Positions 1 to 5,817 of a stretch of DNA of 5,817 nucleotides are shown here, in pieces (within the stretch, counting starts at the first letter, position 1; the number at the start of each line of letters is the position of its first letter). Where the stretch lies: assembly GCA_018241455.1 (NCBI GenBank), contig JAFEDW010000136.1, forward strand, positions 1 through 5,817. Reading direction: 5' to 3'. The notes under the pieces are model-generated. The model made no database searches. It worked only from the letters and a program-made list of their open reading frames with translations, and was not told the DNA's origin. The position numbers and the translations under genes are program-made. Source of the stretch: Pseudomonadota bacterium. GTDB lineage: Bacteria > Pseudomonadota > Gammaproteobacteria > Steroidobacterales > Steroidobacteraceae.

Positions 1-2
1 TC

Positions 3-1322
3 ATCAAGCAGAACGCCTTCGGGCTCGGCGACTTCAAGCTGATCGAGTCGAGCGAGCAAGGCATGCTCGCGGAGGTCGAGCGCGCGACGAACGCCAAGCG
101 GCCGATCGTGTTCCTCGCCTGGGATCCGCATCCGATGAACATGCGTTTCGACATTCGCTACCTGTCGGGTGGCGATGCCACATTCGGCCCGAACTACGGC
201 GCGGCGACGATCTACACCACGGTGCGTGCCGGGTACATGGCGCAGTGCCCGAACGTGGCGCGGTTGCTGAGGAACCTGCAGTTCACGCTGCGCGGCGAGA
301 GCGAGATGATGAACGCGATCCTCAACCTGCACCAGCAGCCCGAGGTGGCCGCCGCGGCGTGGATCCGCGCGCACGGCGCGCTGGTGGCGCAATGGCTCGA
401 GGGCGTGCGCAGTTTCGACGGGCGGCCGGCGCTGCTCGCGGTCCAGGGCACCGTCGCGCCGGCCCCGGGGCATCGGTTCGAAGGCTGGATCACGGCGCAC
501 AAGATTCCGCTCGGCGAGACGATGGCCGTGGCAATCGAGTACGTCAAGGCGCACGGCATGGGATTCTTCAACGCCATCGCCGGCGCCATCCGCGGCAGCG
601 TCAACGGCGTGACCGCCGCGCTGGTGGCTATTCCCGCGGCCGTGCTGGTGCTGGTGTTCACGCTGCTGGCCTGGGTGCTGCGACGATCGTGGAAGCTGGC
701 GTTGTTCGTCGCACTGGCGCTGCTGTTCATCATGAACCAGGGTTATTGGCTGGCGACGCTCGAAACGCTGTCGCTGGTGCTGGTCGCGGCCATCCTCTCG
801 ACGCTGATCGGGGTGCCGATCGGCATCGCCGCCGCCCACCGGCCGCGCCTGTTCCAGGCGCTACGGCCGATCCTCGACCTGATGCAGACGCTCCCGACCT
901 TCGTCTACCTGATCCCGACACTGGTGCTGTTTGGCCTAGGGGTCGTGCCTGGCCTCATCTCGACGATCATCTTCGCGTTGCCGGCGCCGATCCGGCTCAC
1001 GCACCTCGGCATCTCGTCGGTGCCGCAATCGCTCCGTGAGGCCGGCGAAGCCTTCGGCGCCACGCCGATGCAGCTGTTGTGGAAGGTCGAACTGCCGAGC
1101 GCGGCCCCGACCATCGTCGCGGGCATCACCCAGTGCATCATGCTGAGCCTGTCGATGGTCGTCATCGCCGCGCTGGTGGGCGCCGGCGGGCTCGGTGTTC
1201 CCGTCGTTCGTGCTCTAAACACCGTGCAAGTCGGAATGGGTTTCGAGGCTGGCTTCGCGATCGTGCTGCTGGCCATCATCCTCGACCGCATGAGCCGCCC
1301 GGCGGACCAGGGTCGCTCATGA
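3..1322 (+). CDS. choW: Choline/glycine betaine ABC transporter, fused substrate-binding domain and permease (5' end outside window)
   Basis: This looks like one chain carrying a periplasmic quaternary-amine-binding domain followed by the inner-membrane channel of an ABC importer. The frame is open from the left edge, giving 439 residues. Residues 1 to about 145 match the C-terminal lobe of ChoX/ProX-type binding proteins: ESSEQGML at 16-23, AWDPHPMN at 39-46 and GPNYG at 62-66. In ChoX the tryptophan of the equivalent WxPHPMN stretch helps form the aromatic box around the trimethylammonium group; here it is W40. A typical ProW lead-in (KIPLGE, 167-172) follows, then about six hydrophobic segments between 203 and 428. 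The permease EAA loop, which contacts the ATPase, begins at EAGEAFG (346-352) and ends near ELPSA (363-367). No stop or frame change lies between the two domains, so the fusion is read directly. The rest of the binding lobe and any signal peptide lie off the window. The gene overlaps the ATPase gene by four bases. Family assignment is firm; choline versus betaine or carnitine is not resolved. Confidence 0.9.
   Translation: MKQNAFGLGDFKLIESSEQGMLAEVERATNAKRPIVFLAWDPHPMNMRFDIRYLSGGDATFGPNYGAATIYTTVRAGYMAQCPNVARLLRNLQFTLRGESEMMNAILNLHQQPEVAAAAWIRAHGALVAQWLEGVRSFDGRPALLAVQGTVAPAPGHRFEGWITAHKIPLGETMAVAIEYVKAHGMGFFNAIAGAIRGSVNGVTAALVAIPAAVLVLVFTLLAWVLRRSWKLALFVALALLFIMNQGYWLATLETLSLVLVAAILSTLIGVPIGIAAAHRPRLFQALRPILDLMQTLPTFVYLIPTLVLFGLGVVPGLISTIIFALPAPIRLTHLGISSVPQSLREAGEAFGATPMQLLWKVELPSAAPTIVAGITQCIMLSLSMVVIAALVGAGGLGVPVVRALNTVQVGMGFEAGFAIVLLAIILDRMSRPADQGRS
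1309..1312 (+). promoter_or_regulatory. Ribosome binding site of the ATPase gene
   Basis: AGGG lies six bases before the ATG at 1319, inside the last codons of the permease gene. It supports 1319 as the true start, rather than the in-frame ATG at 1079, which would give 80 extra residues lying wholly inside the permease coding sequence and unlike any ABC ATPase N-terminus. Confidence 0.6.
1319..1322 (+). other. ATGA stop/start overlap, permease to ATPase
   Basis: The TGA ending the fused permease gene (1320-1322) shares bases with the ATG of the ATPase gene (1319-1321). Such an overlap normally means translational coupling, which would help match the amounts of the two subunits of one transporter. 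Confidence 0.85.
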
Positions 1323-2560
1323 CACACCACGCGGTCGAATTCCAGCACGTCGACATCCTGTTCACCCGCGAGCAGGGCCGCAAGGGTCGCGGCGCGCTGC
1401 GCCAGGCGCTCGAATCGCTCGACGCCGGCGGCACGCGCGCGCAGATCGCGGAACAGTTCGGCGTCGTGCTCGGCGTCGCGGATGCGAACCTCCGGGTCGA
1501 AAACGGCCACATCAGCGTGCTGATGGGCCTGTCCGGTTCCGGCAAATCGACGCTGCTGCGCGCCGCGAACGGCCTGAACGCGGTCTCGCGCGGACGCGTG
1601 CTGGTGCGCGATGGCGACGGCACGGCCGATGTGGCCAGCTGCACGCCGGCGAAACTGCGGCAGTTGCGGCGCGAACGCATCGCGATGGTGTTCCAGCAGT
1701 TCGGCCTGCTGCCGTGGCGCACGGTGCGCGACAACGTCGGTTTCGGCCTGGAATTGCGCGGCGAGAGCGCCAGCCGCCGCGCGCGGATCGTCGATGAGAA
1801 ACTCGAACTGGTCGGCCTGTCGCAGTGGGCGGGCCGCTACGTCAGCGAATTGTCGGGCGGCATGCAGCAACGCGTCGGCCTGGCGCGGGCCTTCGCGACC
1901 GATGCCGACATCCTGCTGATGGACGAACCCTTCTCGGCCCTCGATCCGTTGATCCGCACCAAGCTGCAAGATGAATTGCTGGCGTTGCAGGCGCGCGTCA
2001 AGAAAACCATCCTGTTCGTCAGCCACGACCTCGACGAGGCGTTGCGGCTCGGCAACCAGATCTCGGTGCTCGAGGGCGGACGCATCCTGCAGACCGGCAG
2101 CGTGCAGGACATCGTGCTGCGGCCGGCGCACGCGCGCGTGTCGGAATTCGTGCAGCACATGAATCCGCTGCAGGTGTTGAGCGGCGACATGATCATGCGC
2201 GCGCGTGCCGACATGATCCCGGTCGCGGCGGGCGACGCGCGCGGCCTGCAGATCGATGCCGCCGGCCGTTACCTGGTGCGGCTCGACGCCGCCGGCCGGC
2301 CGCAGCACGCACTGCTGAACGGCCAGCCGCTCGCGATCATCGCGGCGGGCACACCGGAGAGCGTAACCGCGGCCGCGGGGCTGCGCATCGCGCCGGCCGC
2401 CACCAGCATGCAGGAGATCGTCGATCTGTGCGCGCACAGCGGCCACCCGGTGCTGCTGCAGCAGGACGGGCAGATGTGCGGTGCCTGCGGTGAGGCCGAG
2501 ATCCTGCGTGCCCTGGCCGGATCGCTCGGTGCGACCGTCGTGCCCGGCCCGGTGGAATGA
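1319..2560 (+). CDS. choV: Choline/glycine betaine ABC transporter ATP-binding protein
   Basis: This is the cytoplasmic ATPase that powers quaternary-amine import through the permease encoded just upstream. It has 413 residues, the usual size for ChoV/ProV. All nucleotide-binding motifs are intact: Walker A GLSGSGKST (70-78), Q-loop FQQFGLLPW (125-133), signature LSGGMQQR (178-185), Walker B ILLMDEP (198-204), D-loop SALD (206-209) and switch histidine SHD (H236). VASC (105-108) and DPLIRTKLQDELLALQ (209-224) are, from memory, typical of the ChoV/ProV branch, as is HMNPL (280-284) at the end of the ATPase core. Residues about 290-413 form a degenerate CBS-like regulatory tail. In OpuA-type relatives the CBS pair senses ionic strength or nucleotides; that role is not shown here. 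The tail is unusual in carrying C371, C387 and C390 (MCGACG). The ATG at 1319 was chosen for its AGGG and the ATGA overlap. Family and role are certain; exact substrate is not. Confidence 0.95.
   Translation: MTHHAVEFQHVDILFTREQGRKGRGALRQALESLDAGGTRAQIAEQFGVVLGVADANLRVENGHISVLMGLSGSGKSTLLRAANGLNAVSRGRVLVRDGDGTADVASCTPAKLRQLRRERIAMVFQQFGLLPWRTVRDNVGFGLELRGESASRRARIVDEKLELVGLSQWAGRYVSELSGGMQQRVGLARAFATDADILLMDEPFSALDPLIRTKLQDELLALQARVKKTILFVSHDLDEALRLGNQISVLEGGRILQTGSVQDIVLRPAHARVSEFVQHMNPLQVLSGDMIMRARADMIPVAAGDARGLQIDAAGRYLVRLDAAGRPQHALLNGQPLAIIAAGTPESVTAAAGLRIAPAATSMQEIVDLCAHSGHPVLLQQDGQMCGACGEAEILRALAGSLGATVVPGPVE
2255..2298 (+). repeat. Short imperfect direct repeat inside the ATPase gene
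   Basis: A 14-base unit, GAYGCCGCCGGCCG, occurs at 2255-2268 and 2285-2298 with one silent difference (GAT versus GAC). It encodes DAAGR twice, at residues 313-317 and 323-327 in the CBS-like tail. It is probably a small internal duplication or chance in GC-rich codons; no function is evident. Confidence 0.4.
2557..2560 (+). other. ATGA stop/start overlap, ATPase to methyltransferase
   Basis: The ATPase stop TGA (2558-2560) overlaps an ATG (2557-2559) in frame with the methyltransferase gene, as at the previous junction. GGTGGA sits directly against this ATG, too close for a good ribosome binding site. If the real start is the ATG at 2629, this overlap is fortuitous and the genes are separated by 68 bases. 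Confidence 0.55.
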
Positions 2561-4197
2561 CGCCGCCGCACAAGTCAGTGCCGCAATCGGATCAGCCCGG
2601 GCGCCAGGCCGCTTCCATACTGGCCGGCATGGACGAGCCCAGCACCGCCAGTTCCCGGGGCCGCCGCCCGAGCGGCCGCGACGCCAAGCGCGCCGCGCGC
2701 ACCGCGCGCGCGCACAATTTCGTCCCGTACATCACGCGCAAGATTCCGCGCTACGAAGTGCTCGGCAGCGAAGAACTCGAACTGCTCGAGCACAATGCCG
2801 ACACGATCCTGCAGGAGATCGGCATCGACTTCCGCGACGACCCGGAAGCACTCGCGCTGTTCAAGGCGGCCGGCGCCGACGTCAAGGAAGAACGCGTGCG
2901 TTTCCCGCGCGGCATGTGCCGGACGCTGGTGCAGGCCACGGCGCCGCGCGAGTTCACGCAATACGCACGCAACAGCGCCCACAATGTCGTCATCGGCGGG
3001 CCGAACACGGTATTTGCGCCTGCCTACGGCTCGCCGTTCATCCGCAACCTCGACGAGGGCCGGCGCTACGCGCGCATCGAGGATTTCCGCAACTTCGTCA
3101 AGCTGACCTACATGGCCAACGGCCTGCACCATTCCGGCGGCACGATCTGCGAGCCGGTCGACCTGCCGGTCAACAAGCGGCACTTCGACATGGTGTACAG
3201 CCATATCAAGTACAGCGACAAGCCCTTCATGGGTTCGGTCACGCATCCGGAACGCGCGCGCGATACTGTCGAGATGTCAAAGATCCTCTTTGGTACCGAT
3301 GCGACCGACCCGGCGACCGGCAAGATGCGCACCGTGACGATCAGCCTGATCAACGCGAATTCACCGCTGACCTTCGATGCGACGATGCTCGGCGCGCTGA
3401 AGGAATACGCGCGCGCCAACCAGGCCACCATCGTCACGCCGTTCATCCTGGCCGGCGCGATGTCGCCGGTGACGGTGGCCGGCACAGTCGCGCAGACGCT
3501 GGCGGAATCATTGGCCGGCATGACGCTCACGCAGCTGGTCAACCCCGGCGCGCCGGTGGTCATGGGCAGTTTCGCCTCGTCGCTGTCGATGCAGTCGGGT
3601 GCGCCGACCTTCGGCACGCCGGAACCGGCGCTGGTGCTGTACACGATGGCGGCGCTGGCGCGGCGCCTCGGCGTGCCGTTCCGTTCCGGCGGCGGCCTGT
3701 GCGGCTCCAAGATCGCCGATGCGCAGGCGGCGTTCGAATCGGCCAACACCTTGCTGCCCACCTGCCTCGCGGGCGTCAACTTCGTGCTGCACACCGCCGG
3801 CTGGCTCGAGGGCGGGCTCGCGATGGGTTACGAGAAATTCATGATGGATGCCGACCAGGCCGCGATGATGCACACGCTGCTCGCCGGCATCGACCTCTCC
3901 GACAACGGCCAGGCGCTCGACGCCGTGCGCGAAGTCGGCCCGGGCAAGCACTTCCTCGGCTGCGCGCATACGCAGGCCAACTTCGAGACCGCGTTCTACC
4001 GCTCGCCGCTCGCCGACAACAACAGCTTCGAGCAATGGGAGGCCGAAGGCGCCAGTGACATGAACAAGCGCGCCAATGCGCTGTGGAAGAAACAGCTGGC
4101 CGAGTACGAGGCGCCGGCGCTCGACCCGGCGGTCGACGAGGCGCTGCTCGACTACATGAACCGCCGCAAGGCTTCGTTCCCCGATTCGAACGTTTGA
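2557..4197 (+). CDS. MttB-family (trimethylamine methyltransferase family) protein, non-pyrrolysine
   Basis: The family transfers a methyl group from a methylated amine to the cobalt of a small corrinoid protein in the cytoplasm. Pyrrolysine-containing MttB uses trimethylamine; Pyl-free members characterised so far, such as MtgB and MtcB, use quaternary amines (glycine betaine, carnitine). This 546-residue protein has no in-frame TAG, so it belongs to the Pyl-free group. An Arg/Ala-rich N-terminus (about 34-52) leads into the TIM-barrel family region, with landmarks GLHHSGGTICEP (189-200), INANSPLTFD (265-274), AGAMSPVTVAGT (299-310), SGAPTFGTPEPA (347-358), RSGGGLCGSKIADAQA (376-391) and a C-terminal helical part ending MNRRKASFPDSNV. 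Overlap with the transporter genes points to a quaternary-amine substrate; that is inference. Start is uncertain: ATG at 2557 overlaps the ATPase stop, but ATG at 2629 would give 522 residues and avoid a stretch with rare codons (TCA, CAA, ATA). No corrinoid protein gene is in the window. Not named mttB, because that symbol implies trimethylamine and pyrrolysine. Confidence 0.9.
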   Translation: MTPPHKSVPQSDQPGRQAASILAGMDEPSTASSRGRRPSGRDAKRAARTARAHNFVPYITRKIPRYEVLGSEELELLEHNADTILQEIGIDFRDDPEALALFKAAGADVKEERVRFPRGMCRTLVQATAPREFTQYARNSAHNVVIGGPNTVFAPAYGSPFIRNLDEGRRYARIEDFRNFVKLTYMANGLHHSGGTICEPVDLPVNKRHFDMVYSHIKYSDKPFMGSVTHPERARDTVEMSKILFGTDATDPATGKMRTVTISLINANSPLTFDATMLGALKEYARANQATIVTPFILAGAMSPVTVAGTVAQTLAESLAGMTLTQLVNPGAPVVMGSFASSLSMQSGAPTFGTPEPALVLYTMAALARRLGVPFRSGGGLCGSKIADAQAAFESANTLLPTCLAGVNFVLHTAGWLEGGLAMGYEKFMMDADQAAMMHTLLAGIDLSDNGQALDAVREVGPGKHFLGCAHTQANFETAFYRSPLADNNSFEQWEAEGASDMNKRANALWKKQLAEYEAPALDPAVDEALLDYMNRRKASFPDSNV

Positions 4198-4207
4198 CCC
4201 GTGACGA
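4198..4207. other. 10-base gap between convergent genes
   Basis: Only ten bases separate the methyltransferase stop (4195-4197) from the stop of the - strand gene (4208-4210). I see no hairpin followed by a T run here or in the flanking coding ends, so any terminator must lie within the opposing gene or depend on Rho. Confidence 0.7.
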
Positions 4208-5817
4208 TCAGCGCGCGATGGGCCGCAACACCGCGGTCTGCCGCTCGTCGTTCCAGATCGTGCGGTAGAACGCCTTCAGTTCCCCTGCCTTGGCCAGCGG
4301 CACGCTCAGTTGCCTGATCTCCAACGTGCGCGTGTAGCGCAGCGTGCGTGCAACCGCCTGTGTCTTGCTGTGGTACGCGGCAAAACCCGCATCGACGTCC
4401 ACGGCCGGCGGCACATCATCCACTTCGAATCCCGCGGGCAGCGTGATCTCGAAATTGTCGCTGTCGAGACGCGGGCCATCGAATTCGATCGGATTCTCGC
4501 GCGCCTCACGCGTTTCCAGCAGGCCGCTGGATTTTGTTCCCAGCACGCGTGGCCGCACCAGCATCAACTCGCCGGCGAATTTCGCGTAGCGCTGCGCCTC
4601 GAGCGTGTAACGCCATTCGAATGGCTGGTCGAGAGCGGCCAGATTGAGCACGCTGGCCTGGACGATCCGGAAATCGGACAGCGAGTCGGCCAGGCGCGCT
4701 TCGACCGGCTTGATGCGATCGTCGTTGCCGGCGGCATTGCGCAGCTCGTACCGTTCCCGTGCGGCGGGATCACCGGTGCGAACTTCCCGCACGGCGCCGC
4801 TCAAGTTCCCCTGGGCGTCGAGCGCCAGCGTCGCCGTACGGTTCAGCGAACTGGTGTCACTGCGCATTTGCGGCAGCGTCGCCAGTTCGCCGCCGTCGGG
4901 CAGGACCAGCAGCGCCGTATTGGCCTGCAGGCTGCCGGACAAACGGCCCAACGGCGTGTACTCATCGGTGGGATCGAACACCAACAGTCTCCCGACCTTC
5001 GCATTGGGGTACCAGGCCAGCAGGTCCGGCGCTGCGGTGTCGGCCGGCAGCTGCATCGCCAGGATCACGTGATTGAAGCCGAGATTGGGCGGCGTATCGA
5101 CGGTCACGTTGCCGCGCACCGTATTGATGGCGAGGTAGTACGAGTTGATGCCGATGTCAGCCAGCATCGCGTGTAGCAGCGCGGCCTTGTCCTTGCAGTC
5201 GCCGTAGCGGTGCTGGAAGACGTCGTCGGCAAGGTGCGGCTGGTAGCCGCCGATACCGAGTTCGATCGCCACATAGCGGATGTCGTGCTGCACGAAGGTG
5301 GCCAGCGCGCGCACCTGTTCGAGCTTCGAAGTCTTCCCCGCGGTCAGCTCCAGCACTTTCTGGTGGATCGCGGGCGTCGCAACATCACGATCCTGCACCA
5401 GGCCGTGCTGCCAGCGACCTACGTCCTGCCAGGTCAGCAGCGGACGGAGCTTGCCGTTTGGCGGGATCAAGGCCACGACCATGTGGGCTGCAACGCCGCG
5501 CCAGGGCGGCATGTCCCGTTCCAGGCGGACCGCCGGTAATCCGCCCGCCGACCAACTCCAGCTGCCGTTGCCCGAGGCTATCGGCGCAATAGGCTCGTGA
5601 TTGAGCCATACGGCTTTGAAGTCCCACCCCGCGGGCAGCCGCAAGGTGTAATGCGCATCGCGGACCGGAATTTCATCCTGCAGCTGCCATTCGGCATCCA
5701 GCAGGTAGGGCTGAAGCTGTTGCTCGATTTCCACGCCGATGAGATTGCCGGGCACGGCGGCCGGAATCTGCATCAGCTTGGAGCGCACGTCGGTGAGCAG
5801 CGCGCCGTTCTCGACGC
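4208..5817 (-). CDS. DUF3857 and transglutaminase-like domain protein (5' end outside window)
   Basis: The frame is open through the right edge and gives 535 residues; numbers below count from an internal GTG at 5788, which is not claimed as the start. Residues 1-135 resemble the second half of DUF3857, a beta-rich domain (LMQIPAAVPGNLIGVEIE, then a W/P-rich stretch). A transglutaminase-like core follows: KLEQVRALATFVQHDIRYVA (155-174), RYGDCKDKAALLHAML (194-209), GFNHVILAM (237-245) and LLVFDPTDEYTPLG (268-281). These place the expected triad at C198, H240 and D272, all present. The remaining 250 residues form a beta-rich C-terminal region of the DUF3858 kind, with no membrane segment. Family members are usually exported and start with a signal peptide, which would lie beyond the window. 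Whether such proteins are proteases, crosslinkers or binding proteins is mostly unknown, and no substrate can be inferred. The gene converges on the transporter-methyltransferase operon and is probably independent of it. Confidence 0.88.
   Translation of the reverse strand, partial: VENGALLTDVRSKLMQIPAAVPGNLIGVEIEQQLQPYLLDAEWQLQDEIPVRDAHYTLRLPAGWDFKAVWLNHEPIAPIASGNGSWSWSAGGLPAVRLERDMPPWRGVAAHMVVALIPPNGKLRPLLTWQDVGRWQHGLVQDRDVATPAIHQKVLELTAGKTSKLEQVRALATFVQHDIRYVAIELGIGGYQPHLADDVFQHRYGDCKDKAALLHAMLADIGINSYYLAINTVRGNVTVDTPPNLGFNHVILAMQLPADTAAPDLLAWYPNAKVGRLLVFDPTDEYTPLGRLSGSLQANTALLVLPDGGELATLPQMRSDTSSLNRTATLALDAQGNLSGAVREVRTGDPAARERYELRNAAGNDDRIKPVEARLADSLSDFRIVQASVLNLAALDQPFEWRYTLEAQRYAKFAGELMLVRPRVLGTKSSGLLETREARENPIEFDGPRLDSDNFEITLPAGFEVDDVPPAVDVDAGFAAYHSKTQAVARTLRYTRTLEIRQLSVPLAKAGELKAFYRTIWNDERQTAVLRPIAR

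Noticed and set aside
1079..1318. An 80-residue N-terminal extension of the ATPase from an upstream in-frame ATG.
   Set aside because: It lies inside the permease coding sequence, reads as a GC-rich shadow, and the ATG at 1319 has AGGG at good spacing and gives a normal ChoV N-terminus.
905..2446. A 513-codon open frame on the - strand opposite the end of the permease gene and most of the ATPase gene.
   Set aside because: It lies opposite two genes with complete, recognisable motifs; its translation is Arg/Ala/Gln/His-rich with no family resemblance. Long antisense frames are expected in GC-rich coding DNA.
2481..4058. A 525-codon + strand frame overlapping the methyltransferase gene.
   Set aside because: Its product is Arg/Gly/Ala-rich and low in complexity, in the alternative frame of a clear MttB-family gene.
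2557..4197. Possible genuine pyrrolysine-containing MttB.
   Set aside because: No in-frame TAG occurs; the frame is uninterrupted to the TGA at 4195.
4310..5176. A 288-codon + strand frame opposite the DUF3857 gene.
   Set aside because: The - strand frame carries the transglutaminase motifs; the + frame is Arg/Gln/Val-rich with no recognisable domain.
1..5817. Mobile elements, CRISPR repeats, tRNA or a riboswitch.
   Set aside because: The window is almost entirely coding, with no inverted terminal repeats, regularly spaced repeats or structured RNA signatures; there is no intergenic space longer than 10 bases, or 68 if the later methyltransferase start is used.

Overview
The window is GC-rich, gene-dense chromosomal DNA with short or overlapping gene junctions. 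GC-ending codons dominate, and overlapping frames stay open over long distances, as expected in such DNA. This suits a high-GC proteobacterium, but nothing here fixes the genus. I see no tRNA, rRNA, CRISPR array, insertion sequence or phage gene.

Layout. On the + strand three genes run head to tail with ATGA overlaps at both junctions: (i) a transporter subunit, cut at the left edge, that joins a ChoX/ProX-type substrate-binding domain to a ChoW/ProW-type permease in one chain (3-1322); (ii) a ChoV/ProV-type ATPase (1319-2560); (iii) an MttB-family methyltransferase without pyrrolysine (2557-4197). After a 10-base gap, a convergent gene on the - strand (4208 to beyond the right edge) encodes a DUF3857/transglutaminase-like protein with a complete Cys-His-Asp triad.

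How the genes work together. The first two genes supply the components of an ABC importer for choline, glycine betaine or a related quaternary amine. The third belongs to the family that moves a methyl group from quaternary or tertiary amines to a corrinoid protein. Joint translation of importer and methyltransferase suggests an uptake-and-demethylation module, in which the imported compound serves as a methyl or carbon/nitrogen source rather than only as an osmoprotectant. The corrinoid protein and the second methyltransferase that such a pathway normally needs are not in the window. The DUF3857 gene faces the opposite way and is probably unrelated.

The main points of interest are the binding-domain-first transporter fusion, its coupling to a Pyl-free MttB homologue, the uncertain start of that gene, and a cysteine cluster in the C-terminal domain of the ATPase.
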